Part shown: positions 1 to 7,615 of the stretch, one piece after another
Numbering within the stretch: position 1 is the first letter of the stretch
Layout of the letters: each line of letters begins with the position of its first letter
Assembly: GCA_934569045.1 (NCBI GenBank)
Contig: CAKTJX010000018.1
Location: 1-46,654, forward strand
Source: an uncultured Oscillospiraceae bacterium
GTDB taxonomy: Bacteria > Bacillota > Clostridia > Oscillospirales > Oscillospiraceae
Length of the DNA: 46,654 nucleotides
Reading direction: 5' to 3'
Program-made: the position numbers and the translations under genes
The notes under the pieces: model-generated
What the model saw: the letters and a program-made list of their open reading frames with translations, nothing else
What the model was told of the DNA's origin: nothing
The model's database searches: none

Positions 1-602
1 GCCTGCGGCAGCTGTGTGACGAATTCGGCGCGCTGCTGATCTTTGACGAGGGGATCACCGGCTTCCGGCTGGCCCCCGGCGGTGCCCAGCAGTATTTCGG
101 TGTCCGGGCGGACCTGGTGACCTATGGCAAGATCATCGGCGGCGGAATGCCCGTGGGCGCTTACGGCGGCAGCCGGAAGCTCATGGAGCTGGTGGCCCCT
201 CTGGGCCCCGTGTACCAGGCGGGCACCCTCTCTGGAAACCCCGTAGCCATGGCGGCGGGCCTGACCCAGCTGAAGCTCCTGCGGGCCCGCCCGGAAATTT
301 ATACCCATTTGGAGCACCTGGGTGCCATGCTGGAAGAGGGCCTGCGGGACACCCTGAAAAATGTCCCCGCCCAGGTCAACCGGGTTGGCTCCATCGCCAC
401 CGTCTTCTTTACGGATCATCCGGTGACCGGCTACCAGGATGCGAAATCCTCCGACCTGGAGAAGTTCAAGCGCTGGTATCTGGGCCTCATCAGCCGGGGC
501 GTCTACGCCGCTCCCAGCCAGTTTGAGGCCATGTTCCTGTCCAATGCCCACACAGAGGCGGAGATCGAAGCAATCCTCCGGGCCGCGAAGGAAATTTTCT
601 GA
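1..602 (+). CDS. hemL: Glutamate-1-semialdehyde 2,1-aminomutase, C-terminal part (5' end outside window)
   Basis: The PLP enzyme converts glutamate-1-semialdehyde to 5-aminolevulinate in the cytoplasm, the last step of the C5 route to tetrapyrroles. Reading frame 3 is open from the window edge to TGA at 600-602. Visible are the LIFDEGITGFR segment, whose Asp contacts the PLP ring nitrogen in this family, YGKIIGGGMPVGAYGG with the Schiff-base Lys, and YQAGTLSGNP near the phosphate site. The usual V-M after DE is G-I here, a mild departure. About half the roughly 430-residue protein is present. No other heme gene is in view, so the operon must extend to the left. A different class III aminotransferase is possible but the motifs fit HemL best. 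Confidence 0.88.
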   Translation, partial: LRQLCDEFGALLIFDEGITGFRLAPGGAQQYFGVRADLVTYGKIIGGGMPVGAYGGSRKLMELVAPLGPVYQAGTLSGNPVAMAAGLTQLKLLRARPEIYTHLEHLGAMLEEGLRDTLKNVPAQVNRVGSIATVFFTDHPVTGYQDAKSSDLEKFKRWYLGLISRGVYAAPSQFEAMFLSNAHTEAEIEAILRAAKEIF

Positions 603-797
603 ATCCCGCTCTGGGACAAGTTCAAACGCGAAGTGCGCTGCGGATTTTTGCCGTGTATAGGCATTGCGTAGATTTGCATTTGGAAATTGGAATCTGGGTG
701 GATAGTCCTTTTTGCATGGGAATTGGGTGGTATTTTTGTCCGGGGCTTTCCCTTCGGACAGGGGTGCGTCCCTTGGATGACTAGGGAGCGATTACAA

Positions 798-1028
798 ATG
801 AAGAGAACGGTAGAGAGAATTCTAAGCGGACTTGCGGCAGTGGTGCTGCTCCTGGCCCTTGTGCCCAGGGCCCACGCCCAGGAACAGATCCAGCAGACCA
901 TCCGGGTGGCCTTTCCAACCCAGGAGGGCATGAGCTTTTTCGGACACTCCGGCAAGGTTACCGGCTACATCCCCAAGCCCGTCAGCGTCAAGAACATTGA
1001 GGATGCCCTGACGGAAATCAAGGAATGA
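798..1028 (+). pseudogene. Remnant of a sensor protein: signal peptide and start of a solute-binding domain joined to a receiver-like C-terminus
   Basis: Start chosen at ATG 798 behind GGGAG (784-788); the frame is open further upstream but without a better ribosome site. The 76-aa product has a signal peptide (residues 1-22, ending RAHAQ). Next comes IRVAFPTQEGMSFFGHSGKV, which resembles the first strand of periplasmic-binding domains in large sensor kinases or GGDEF proteins. It then runs directly into TGYIPKPVSVKNIEDAL, which resembles the end of a response-regulator receiver domain (the K-P dipeptide and last helix). A binding domain cannot be built from 25 residues. I infer an in-frame deletion that removed the middle of a hybrid sensor and joined both ends at a shared G-Y. 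It could still be translated as a small secreted peptide. Confidence 0.5.
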
Positions 1029-1049
1029 AAAAATACAGGAGGGAAAAAT

Positions 1050-1307
1050 ATGGTTTGCGAATGCTGTGGAAAGAAGAAAAAGCTGTTTGATATGTTTTAC
1101 AACGTCAGCGAATCCGGCGAGAAGGTAAACGTCTGCTCGGACTGCCACGACATTGTGGACAGAATCTGGCACGATGGAATCGGCGGCGAAAAGGAGCTCT
1201 ACGCAATCCACCGGGAGCAGCTGACCCGCCGTGCCGAAGCCCCCTCCGACAATTTCCGCCTCTGGCAGCAGGACTTCCTGGCCGCTACGGAGAAGAAGTT
1301 TCGTTAA
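1050..1307 (+). CDS. Small cysteine-rich (zinc-ribbon-like) protein, unknown function
   Basis: 85 residues, ATG 1050 preceded by AGGAGG (1037-1042). Two CxxC knuckles, CECC at residues 3-6 and CSDC at 29-32, are spaced as in a small treble-clef or zinc-ribbon fold. Between them lies a short amphipathic segment, LFDMFYNVSESGEKVN. The C-terminal half is charged and helical, with no membrane segment. It starts 21 bp after the sensor remnant, so both are probably on one transcript and the protein may once have served the lost sensor. I do not recognise a named family; zinc binding is inferred from the cysteines only. Confidence 0.7.
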   Translation: MVCECCGKKKKLFDMFYNVSESGEKVNVCSDCHDIVDRIWHDGIGGEKELYAIHREQLTRRAEAPSDNFRLWQQDFLAATEKKFR

Positions 1308-1329
1308 AAGTAGATATTATTGAGTGCCA

Positions 1330-1480
1330 AGGGGCGGCTACCGTGTCAAGAGCAACATGGTAGCTGTCCCTACTAGCATCTAAACGCCAAAGTTTTTCTT
1401 TTCATCCTTCGGACAGGGCTTTCAATCAAGGGAAAAACAAGGTTCTTGTATTAATAGGCTGCTACGAGACTCAAAAATTT
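1330..1480. repeat. Intergenic palindromic repeat region (shares sequence with 14444-14560)
   Basis: The 280-bp gap after the zinc-ribbon gene carries no credible ORF. It holds an inverted repeat, AGGGGCGGCTACC (1330-1342) against GGTAGCTGTCCCTA (1359-1372). At 1462-1476 lies CTACGAGACTCAAAA, the exact reverse complement of 14444-14458. The region thus has two sequence blocks in common with the 14.4-kb repeat, rearranged relative to it. It is probably a decayed miniature element. Confidence 0.5.
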
Positions 1481-1518
1481 GGCGCACCGCAAACATCCAC
1501 GGTGCGCCAGTTTTACTT
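1471..1518. terminator. Bidirectional intrinsic terminator between convergent genes
   Basis: Perfect 9-bp stem GGCGCACCG (1481-1489) / CGGTGCGCC (1500-1508). It is followed on the plus strand by AGTTTTACTT and on the minus strand by AAATTTTTGA, so it can end transcripts from both sides. Confidence 0.75.
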
Positions 1519-1528
1519 GTCTTTATTC

Positions 1529-1590
1529 GTCCCGCGGGGACACCATAACCGTCCGAAGGGCGATTTCTTCTGGCCAAAGCCTGGATTTCA
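1529..1590 (+). repeat. Mini-hairpin/GATTTCA array, copy A (partial)
   Basis: Partial copy of the array seen in full at 19538-19650 and 24059-24169. It has the lead unit GTCCCGCGGGGACACCATAAC, a unit ending GATTTCT (1562-1568) and a unit TGGCCAAAGCCTGGATTTCA ending at 1590. Spacing of the two GATTTC motifs is 22 bp, as in the other copies. The last TCA (1588-1590) is the complement of the TGA stop of the minus-strand gene at 1588-1911. Confidence 0.75.
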
Positions 1591-1911
1591 CCGCGGCAGC
1601 TTATGCAGCCGCGCCTTGATTTTTCCCGGCAGGGAGTCCCGCTTTACAAAGAGCAGACCAACAATTCCATACAGCACCGCAACCAGCGCTACGCTGAAGA
1701 ACCAGTCGCCGGAAAGAATCAGGTTTCCGGCGGCGCAGAGCACCCAGGTGGGAATCGGCAGGGCAATCAGCAGTGCGAGGAAGTAGGAACGGGCCCAGAT
1801 GCCGGGAACATCCAGCCGCAGCAGCTCCACAATCAGCCCTACAGCAATGAGCAGAACGAGAAAGATCAGGGCCAGGGAAATGGCAGCGGATTTGGTTTCC
1901 TGTTTTTGCAC
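1588..1911 (-). CDS. Small membrane protein with three predicted transmembrane segments, unknown function
   Basis: 107 residues. Hydrophobic segments lie at about residues 9-30, 40-63 and 70-90, followed by a basic tail (KRDSLPGKIKARLHK), which predicts a cytoplasmic C-terminus. ATG at 1911 lies 12 bp after the dipeptidase stop, so it is almost certainly co-transcribed as the distal gene of that operon. The stop codon is supplied by repeat copy A, which may mean the original C-terminus was slightly different. No family recognised. Confidence 0.7.
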   Translation of the reverse strand: MQKQETKSAAISLALIFLVLLIAVGLIVELLRLDVPGIWARSYFLALLIALPIPTWVLCAAGNLILSGDWFFSVALVAVLYGIVGLLFVKRDSLPGKIKARLHKLPR

Positions 1912-1923
1912 GGCAGGTTCCTC

Positions 1924-3387
1924 TTAGTTGTCACCCCGGCTGTATCCGTTTTTCATGCCCTCGCTGGCACAGAGTAGAACCTTGCCCAGGGTATCGATGG
2001 TTTCTTTTTTAGCCATGGCGCAGAGCGCCTCGTTGGCCTGCTCCAGCACGGAAGAATCGCCGGATTCGGTATATTTCCGATCGTATTCCCGCAGCAGCGC
2101 CCGGGCCTGGCTGACAACGCCGGCCTGATACCGCTCTACATGGACGATGGCAGCGCCATAGTGGGGATCGGCCAGGGCGCCGATCAGGCGGCTCCCCCAG
2201 TAGAAATTCTCGGTGGAAACGTCTGTGGTTACCTCCGTCAGGTATTTCGGCAGCTTGGAAACGTTCGTATAGACCGGTAGCACCGTGTCAAAGCTGGTAG
2301 AGCCGAAGCAAATCCATTCTACGGCCTTCAGCGCATCAGCGACACCGCCGCGGATCTGGCAGATGGCCATGACCCCGGTGCGGTTGATGCCGATGGTGCG
2401 GTAGATGCCCTTCCGGGGGTCCTCCGCCTTGGTATAGGGATTGTAGGGCGTGCCCTGGTAGTAGGAGGAGAGCAGATACTTTACATCCTCAATGGCCACC
2501 TTCCGCTCCGGCACAAAGGACCAGGGAATATTGTCGCTCTGGGGGCCAAAGTCGGCGTTCTCTCCCTCCCAGCGGTACTTGGTGGGGCAGAGATACCGGC
2601 CCATGAACCAGGCTCTGGGAGTATTGTACACATGGTCGGAGTCCAGCCGGGAACCGAAGCAGTACCGGGGATTGAAGGGGCCGCCGTTTCCGGTGTCCAG
2701 GTGATTTTCCTCCACAAAGGTCTTCAGGTCGGCAGAGCACAGGTTTTCCTTTCCCGCGCCCAGGGCATCGGCAAAATCGAACCGATCCAGCCCAAATTGG
2801 TTGGGCATGACCACGCATTCCTCATCGGCGACCCGCCGGGCGATCCAGTGGTGACCGCCGATGGTTTCCAGCCACCAGATTTCCTGCTCGTCCTGGAAGG
2901 CAATGCCGTTGGATTCATATGTACCGTACCGCTCCAAAAGCGCTCCCAGCCGCAGGACACCCTCCCGGGCGGAGTGAATGTAGGGCAGCACCAGCACTAC
3001 AAGATCCTCTTCTCCGATGCCGCCGGGGATATCCTTCTCACGCCGGGTTTTGGCCTCCTGATACCGGACTAGGGGATCGGCCCCCAGAACTCTGGGGTTG
3101 GTAGTGATGGTCTCCGTGGCCGTCATGCCCACGTTGGCCTCGTTGATGCCGGTGGCCGCCCAGATGCCCTCGGATCGGTCCACATTGGGGCAGGCGGTGT
3201 AGCGCATGGGATTCTCCGGCAGATCGATCGTCAGGTGCCCGATAACGCTTTTGTAGGTTCTGAGCTGCTTTTTGGGGTCAACGACCACCATTTTCTTCAC
3301 ATCAAAATGTCCGTCATCTGTGCGGGCAATCATGGTAGAGCCGTCATTGCTGGCGTTCTTTCCCACAAGAATGGTTGTACAGGGCAT
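1924..3387 (-). CDS. pepD: C69-family dipeptidase (PepD type)
   Basis: Cytoplasmic Ntn-type dipeptidase of about 487 residues. Family C69 uses an N-terminal Cys as nucleophile, and the chosen start gives M-P-C-TTILVG followed by DGSTMIARTDD, the family's signature opening. The start at 3387 has GGAGG (3395-3399) 7 bp upstream; an in-frame start 15 bp earlier (3402) would overlap that ribosome site and is rejected. Residues such as GIWAATGINEANVGMTATE, VARRVADEECVVMPNQ-like strands and WGSRLIGALADPHYG are typical of the family. Length is normal. It heads a two-gene operon with the small membrane protein downstream and has its own promoter at 3438-3465. Confidence 0.9.
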   Translation of the reverse strand: MPCTTILVGKNASNDGSTMIARTDDGHFDVKKMVVVDPKKQLRTYKSVIGHLTIDLPENPMRYTACPNVDRSEGIWAATGINEANVGMTATETITTNPRVLGADPLVRYQEAKTRREKDIPGGIGEEDLVVLVLPYIHSAREGVLRLGALLERYGTYESNGIAFQDEQEIWWLETIGGHHWIARRVADEECVVMPNQFGLDRFDFADALGAGKENLCSADLKTFVEENHLDTGNGGPFNPRYCFGSRLDSDHVYNTPRAWFMGRYLCPTKYRWEGENADFGPQSDNIPWSFVPERKVAIEDVKYLLSSYYQGTPYNPYTKAEDPRKGIYRTIGINRTGVMAICQIRGGVADALKAVEWICFGSTSFDTVLPVYTNVSKLPKYLTEVTTDVSTENFYWGSRLIGALADPHYGAAIVHVERYQAGVVSQARALLREYDRKYTESGDSSVLEQANEALCAMAKKETIDTLGKVLLCASEGMKNGYSRGDN

Positions 3388-3437
3388 AAAAAGGACCTCC
3401 AAACTTCTTTTTTCTGTAGCATCAGGCTTTTGGGGCT

Positions 3438-3465
3438 ATTATAGCACAGGATTTCCCGTTGTCCA
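3438..3465 (-). promoter_or_regulatory. Promoter of the dipeptidase operon
   Basis: On the minus strand TGGACA (3460-3465) and TATAAT (3438-3443) are separated by 16 bp, about 50 bp upstream of the dipeptidase start. This is a good match to the sigma-A consensus. Confidence 0.7.
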
Positions 3466-3512
3466 GAAAAAAGACTTTTTTGGAGGCCTTTCTTTATTAA
3501 AAGCTTATTGCG

Positions 3513-4649
3513 TCAGTCGCACTCGGTAATGGGGGTCAGGATGTTCTTTGCCTTGGTAGAGTCAAAGCGGAGAATGCTGTGGGTTGATCCGTCGTGGAAG
3601 ATGTCCGCGATCTCGCCCCGGAGGTCCATGTCCGCGTTGGGGCACTGGATGGAGTCCAGGGTCATCTGGGGCAGCAGGGGCAGAATCTCCGCAATATAGT
3701 TGGTCATGTCGCTGTTGCTCATATCCGTCAGCACCATGGGCAGCAGATCGTCCACCAGCTTGTTCAGCTCCAGGACGTTCATTTTCTTTACCTTTTCCAG
3801 CACCTGGGATACCACGGCCCGCTGGCGGTCCGTCCGGTTGAAGTCGCTGTCGCCGTTGTTGGCGTGGCGGGTCCGCACATAGACCTCCGCCGCCCAGCCG
3901 TCCAGCAGGTTTTCACCCACGTCATACACCCGGTCATCCCCGACCTTGCGGAAGTAGTCGTTGATGTACTTGGTCTCGTCCTCGTCCAGGGTGATGGACA
4001 CACCGCCCAGGGCGTTGATGCAGGCATCAAAGGCGTCCATATTTACCTCAACGTTGTGATCCACCACGGGGCCAAAGTTATTGGTGATGACGCTGTCCAA
4101 TACCTGCATGGCTCCCAGGTCTCCCGCGTAGAAGTAGCCCAGAGCATAGCTCAGGGTCAGCTTGGTGGAGCCGGAGTAGGGCTTGCCCTTGGGGTCCACA
4201 ATGCCGTTCAGGGAGATATAGGTATCCCGCAGGAAAGAGGTAAGGGTGATCTTTTTCGTCTCCTTGTTGACGGTCACCAGCAGCACGGTATCCGCGTTCT
4301 TGCTATCCTCGCCCTCCCGGGCATCCTGGCCGATCAGCAGCACGTTGATGACCTTGCCCATTTTCCCGTAGCCCGGTTCGGTTTCCCTGGGGACAGTGGT
4401 CGCCGGAGGCACGGTGGTCTCCGTGACGGCCTGGGTGGGGTCCTGCACCAGCAGGGATGCCAGCTTTTCCTCCGTCAGCTGATTCTCCCCGATCTGGGCC
4501 CTTTGGATTCTGTTCATTTTGGAGATCACAAACCAGCCGCCCAGCCCCGCGATCAGCAGCACGGCAGCAAGCACGATCAGAATGGTATTGCGCCATTTTT
4601 TAGAAGGGAAAGCCTGCTTCTGCTGTAAATAACGTCCGCCCTTGCTCAT
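3513..4649 (-). CDS. LytR-CpsA-Psr (LCP) family cell-wall glycopolymer ligase
   Basis: LCP proteins transfer teichoic acids or capsular polymers from lipid carriers to peptidoglycan outside the membrane. The 378-residue product has a basic cytoplasmic tail, one transmembrane segment (about 20-42), a Thr/Pro-rich linker with TTVPPATTVPRETEPGYG, then the LCP core. Hallmarks are NVLLIGQDARE, SFLRDTYI, YVRTRHAN and FNRTDRQR, with the conserved Arg and Asp residues that bind the pyrophosphate and metal. Start taken at 4649, with a GGATTTTGG-type site upstream; an earlier in-frame start at 4691 would add 14 residues but lies within the leader. Monocistronic, own promoter. The polymer attached is not indicated. 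Confidence 0.9.
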   Translation of the reverse strand: MSKGGRYLQQKQAFPSKKWRNTILIVLAAVLLIAGLGGWFVISKMNRIQRAQIGENQLTEEKLASLLVQDPTQAVTETTVPPATTVPRETEPGYGKMGKVINVLLIGQDAREGEDSKNADTVLLVTVNKETKKITLTSFLRDTYISLNGIVDPKGKPYSGSTKLTLSYALGYFYAGDLGAMQVLDSVITNNFGPVVDHNVEVNMDAFDACINALGGVSITLDEDETKYINDYFRKVGDDRVYDVGENLLDGWAAEVYVRTRHANNGDSDFNRTDRQRAVVSQVLEKVKKMNVLELNKLVDDLLPMVLTDMSNSDMTNYIAEILPLLPQMTLDSIQCPNADMDLRGEIADIFHDGSTHSILRFDSTKAKNILTPITECD

Positions 4650-4703
4650 TTCACCAAAATCCTTTCTCTGCCGCATGCCACGATACGGCATCTCTTTTAC
4701 GCT

Positions 4704-4732
4704 ATTGTAGCATAGGTTCTGCCTGCTGTCAC
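4704..4732 (-). promoter_or_regulatory. Promoter of the LCP gene
   Basis: GTGACA (4727-4732, minus strand) and TACAAT (4704-4709) with a 17-bp spacer, 55 bp upstream of the LCP start. The start at 4691 would leave almost no leader, which supports 4649. Confidence 0.65.
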
Positions 4733-4744
4733 CTTAATAAAAGA

Positions 4745-5152
4745 TTAAGGCTTTATAATGCGGATCAGGTGCTTGTCCAGCTGGATGGTGCGGTTCCAGG
4801 GGTTCAGGATGATGCCCTGAATGTCCGGGACGGTCAGCGCCGCGTCAAAGAGCTTGTCAATCTCCGCCAGAAAGGTGGATTTTACCTGCTCGGCCCCTTT
4901 CAGAGACTCCTCGAAGCTGGTAAAGGCATACCACCAGGCTTTCCCATCCGCTGTCTGTAGTTGTTTAAGCTGCATGGGCGCGCCGGGCATCGGCTCCACG
5001 GCGACAATCCACTGTCCCTTTTCCCGCATCCGCTGCCGGATTACGGTCAGGGCGTGGGCCAGCATTTCTTGGGTCGGTTCCTGCTGGAGCGCCAGAATGG
5101 CCGCCTCAATTTTTTCGTTGCCCTGCAACCCTTCGTCTGTCATTGTGTCCAT
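4745..5152 (-). CDS. SseB-like protein
   Basis: 135 residues, start ATG 5152 with GAGGGAG about 8 bp upstream. The sequence has the layout of the SseB N-terminal domain: a short helical start, then strands around GQWIVAVEPMPGAPMQL, a WWYAFTSFEESLKG segment, and a final turn GIILNPWNRTIQLDK that is very typical (I-x-L-N-P-x). The domain is common in Firmicutes and has no agreed biochemical role. It has its own promoter (5183-5211) and ends 53 bp before the LCP promoter. Assignment is to the domain only. Confidence 0.75.
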   Translation of the reverse strand: MDTMTDEGLQGNEKIEAAILALQQEPTQEMLAHALTVIRQRMREKGQWIVAVEPMPGAPMQLKQLQTADGKAWWYAFTSFEESLKGAEQVKSTFLAEIDKLFDAALTVPDIQGIILNPWNRTIQLDKHLIRIIKP

Positions 5153-5182
5153 TCCTGTTTCTCCCTCTTGTTTTCTGCAATC

Positions 5183-5211
5183 ATTTTATCCGTTGGGCCC
5201 CGGCTTGTCAA
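5183..5211 (-). promoter_or_regulatory. Promoter of the SseB-like gene
   Basis: Minus strand TTGACA (5206-5211), 17-bp spacer, TAAAAT (5183-5188), 30 bp upstream of the start codon. Confidence 0.7.
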
Positions 5212-5264
5212 CAGACCCTTTTCGGGCATCCTGATTTTAATTTCTGCCCGCCCCATTTTAGGGG

Positions 5265-5293
5265 GCGACAAATGAGAAAGAATGTGATATAAT
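5265..5293 (+). promoter_or_regulatory. Promoter of the GDP-fucose gene cluster
   Basis: GCGACA (5265-5270), 17-bp spacer, perfect TATAAT (5288-5293), 33 bp before the gmd start. The weak -35 overlaps a GC-rich hairpin (CGCCCC / GGGGCG at 5249-5267). Confidence 0.65.
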
Positions 5294-5326
5294 AACCGCG
5301 AAAAATAACCGAAAGAGGTTTGCAAT

Positions 5327-6373
5327 ATGAAAAAAGCACTGATCACCGGCATTACCGGCCAGGATGGCTCCTACCTGGCGGAATTTCTTCTGGAAAAGGG
5401 CTATGAGGTTCATGGCATTACCCGGCGGGCTTCCATTTCCAATACCGCCCGCATTGACCATCTGATGGGCCGAATCACCCTCCATGACGGAGACCTGACG
5501 GATTCTTCGGGCCTGATCCGCATTGTCGGACAGGTGCAGCCCGATGAAATCTACAACCTGGCGGCCCAGAGCCATGTCCAGGTCAGCTTCGATGTGCCGG
5601 AGTATTCCGGTGACGTGGACGCGCTGGGCGTCCTGCGGATTCTGGAGGCCGTGCGCGTCTGCGGCCTGACGAAGAAGACGAAAATCTACCAGGCTTCTAC
5701 CTCCGAGCTTTTCGGCAAGGTGGAGGAGATCCCCCAGCGGGAGACCACGCCCTTCCATCCCTATTCGCCCTACGCCGTTGCCAAGCAGTACGGCTTCTGG
5801 ATGATCAAGGAGTACCGGGAGGCCTACGGCATGTTTGCCGTCAACGGCATCCTCTTCAACCATGAGTCCGAGCGCCGGGGCGAGAATTTCGTCACCCGGA
5901 AGATCACCCTGGCCGCCGGCCGCATTGCGGAGGGCCTCCAGGATCACCTGGAGCTGGGCAATATGGATTCCCTCCGGGATTGGGGCTATGCCAAGGACTA
6001 TGTGGAGTGCATGTGGCTGATTTTGCAGCAGGAGAAGCCCGATGATTTCGTCATCGCCACCGGCGTGCAGCACACCGTCCGGGACTTTACGGAAAAGGCC
6101 TTCGCCGCCAATGGCATCACCCTCCGCTGGGAGGGCAAGGGCCTGGAGGAGAAGGGGTACGATGCCTCTACCGGAAAAATGCTGGTCTGCGTGAACCCGG
6201 CCTGGTTCCGGCCAACCGATGTGGACAACCTCTGGGGCGATCCCACCAAGGCGAAGACGGTTCTGGGCTGGAACCCCCAGTCCACCACCTATGAGCAGCT
6301 GGTGGAGATCATGGCTAAGCACGACCGGGCCCTGGCAAAAAGAGAAAAGGCGCTGAAGGAAGCGCGGGTATAA
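5327..6373 (+). CDS. gmd: GDP-mannose 4,6-dehydratase
   Basis: Converts GDP-D-mannose to GDP-4-keto-6-deoxy-D-mannose with bound NADP. 348 residues, the usual length. An extended short-chain dehydrogenase: nucleotide loop [10 protein letters not shown] at 8-17, [12 protein letters not shown] at 77-88, catalytic ASTSELFG at 123-130, and the Y149-x3-K153 pair in [25 protein letters not shown] is a Gmd fingerprint. RBS AAAGAGG (5311-5317). First gene of a GDP-L-fucose cluster; 17 bp separate it from fcl, whose product uses its product. Confidence 0.96.
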   Translation: MKKALITGITGQDGSYLAEFLLEKGYEVHGITRRASISNTARIDHLMGRITLHDGDLTDSSGLIRIVGQVQPDEIYNLAAQSHVQVSFDVPEYSGDVDALGVLRILEAVRVCGLTKKTKIYQASTSELFGKVEEIPQRETTPFHPYSPYAVAKQYGFWMIKEYREAYGMFAVNGILFNHESERRGENFVTRKITLAAGRIAEGLQDHLELGNMDSLRDWGYAKDYVECMWLILQQEKPDDFVIATGVQHTVRDFTEKAFAANGITLRWEGKGLEEKGYDASTGKMLVCVNPAWFRPTDVDNLWGDPTKAKTVLGWNPQSTTYEQLVEIMAKHDRALAKREKALKEARV

Positions 6374-6390
6374 GGAAAAGGTGTATCGAA

Positions 6391-7335
6391 ATGATGGAAA
6401 AGAACGCAAAAATTTATGTGGCCGGTCACCGGGGCATGGTGGGCTCCGCCATCGTCCGGGAGCTGCGGCGGCAGGGCTATACCAATATTGTTACCCGCAC
6501 CCATCAGGAGCTGGACCTGACCCGGCAGGATCAGGTGGAGGCATTCTTCGCCCAGGAGAAGCCGGAGTATGTCTTCCTGGCCGCCGCCAAGGTGGGCGGC
6601 ATTGTGGCGAACGAGTCCGCGCTGGCCGACTTCCTGTATGACAATATGATTCTGGAAATGAACGCCATCCATTCCGCCTGGAAAAATGGCTGCAAGAAGC
6701 TGGAATTTCTGGGCTCCTCCTGCATCTATCCCCGGATGGCCCCCCAGCCCATGCAGGAGAGCTGCCTGCTGACCAGCGAGCTGGAAAAGACCAACGAGGC
6801 CTACGCCCTGGCAAAGATTTCCGGCCTGAAATACTGCGAGTTCCTGAACCGGCAGTACGGCACGGACTACATTTCCGTCATGCCCACCAACCTCTATGGG
6901 CCCAACGACAACTACCACCCCACCCACAGCCATGTGGTCCCGGCGCTGATCCGCCGGTTCCATGAGGCCAAGCTCAGCGGGGCGGAGAGCGTCACCTGCT
7001 GGGGCGACGGAAGCCCCCTGCGGGAATTTTTGTATGTGGACGATCTGGCAAACCTCTGCGTGTTCCTGATGAACAACTATTCCGGCAACGAAACCGTCAA
7101 CGCGGGCACCGGCAAGGAGCTGACCATCAAGGAGTTGACGGAGCTGGTGGCAAAAGTGGTGGGCTACACCGGCGAAATCAAATGGGACACCACCAAGCCC
7201 AACGGCACCCCCCGGAAGCTCCTGGATGTGTCCAAGGCCACCAAGCTTGGCTGGACCTACAAGACCGAGCTGGAGGACGGCCTGCGCCTGGCCTATGAGG
7301 ACTTCTTGAATAATCCGATGCGTGCTGAACGCTAA
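6391..7335 (+). CDS. fcl: GDP-L-fucose synthase (epimerase/reductase)
   Basis: Performs the 3,5-epimerisation and NADPH-dependent 4-reduction that yield GDP-L-fucose. 314 residues. It shows the GHRGMVGSA nucleotide loop (12-20), [10 protein letters not shown], the GSSCIYPR serine motif (109-116) and the Y138-x3-K142 pair in [20 protein letters not shown] and [10 protein letters not shown] are also typical. ATG 6391 is directly followed by a second ATG at 6394, and either could serve; the ribosome site is AAGGAAAAGG (6373-6382). Cotranscribed with gmd. The next gene, manC, is 280 bp away because an inverted-repeat element sits between them. Confidence 0.96.
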   Translation: MMEKNAKIYVAGHRGMVGSAIVRELRRQGYTNIVTRTHQELDLTRQDQVEAFFAQEKPEYVFLAAAKVGGIVANESALADFLYDNMILEMNAIHSAWKNGCKKLEFLGSSCIYPRMAPQPMQESCLLTSELEKTNEAYALAKISGLKYCEFLNRQYGTDYISVMPTNLYGPNDNYHPTHSHVVPALIRRFHEAKLSGAESVTCWGDGSPLREFLYVDDLANLCVFLMNNYSGNETVNAGTGKELTIKELTELVAKVVGYTGEIKWDTTKPNGTPRKLLDVSKATKLGWTYKTELEDGLRLAYEDFLNNPMRAER

Positions 7336-7371
7336 AGAATCACAAAGGCTGTTGCATCAGAAGCTCTAATG

Positions 7372-7570
7372 GGTCAAAACAGTTAAAAACAAGCTGTCAT
7401 TGCGAACCAGTGACCGATGTCACTGGTGTGGTCCCAGAGGGATTTCCTACGGTCACAATCCCCCGGATAGGAGTAAAAACCTGGATTTTCTAACATGGAT
7501 ACAGGAAAATCGGGGGGATTGCCACACCAGCGTGCGCGCTGGTTCGTAATGACAGTAGTTCTATTTGACC
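7372..7570. mobile_element. 199-bp inverted-repeat (MITE-like) element
   Basis: Bounded by GGTCAAA (7372-7378) and TTTGACC (7564-7570). Its arms align as inverted repeats: TGTCATTGCGAACCAG (7395-7410) against CTGGTTCGTAATGACA (7540-7555, one mismatch). Each arm encloses its own small hairpin (CCAGTG/CACTGG on the left, CCAGCG/CGCTGG on the right) followed by GTGTGG or its complement. No ORF or transposase is inside and I see no clear target-site duplication. It lies between fcl and manC, which are otherwise consecutive pathway genes. Confidence 0.65.
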
Positions 7571-7615
7571 GTTTTGCCTTTTGAGGATAAGCCCTTTTTT
7601 GCAAAGGAGACAATT

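Noticed and set aside
603..797. Cyclic-di-GMP or other riboswitch before the sensor remnant
   Set aside because: I looked for GEMM-type motifs upstream of a former sensor gene and found none; the 195-bp gap shows no convincing RNA fold or gene.
751..1418. CCTTCGGACAGGG shared at 751-763 and 1406-1418
   Set aside because: A 13-bp match with a nearby GGGCTTTC in both places, but too short to separate from chance or from a common repeat fragment.
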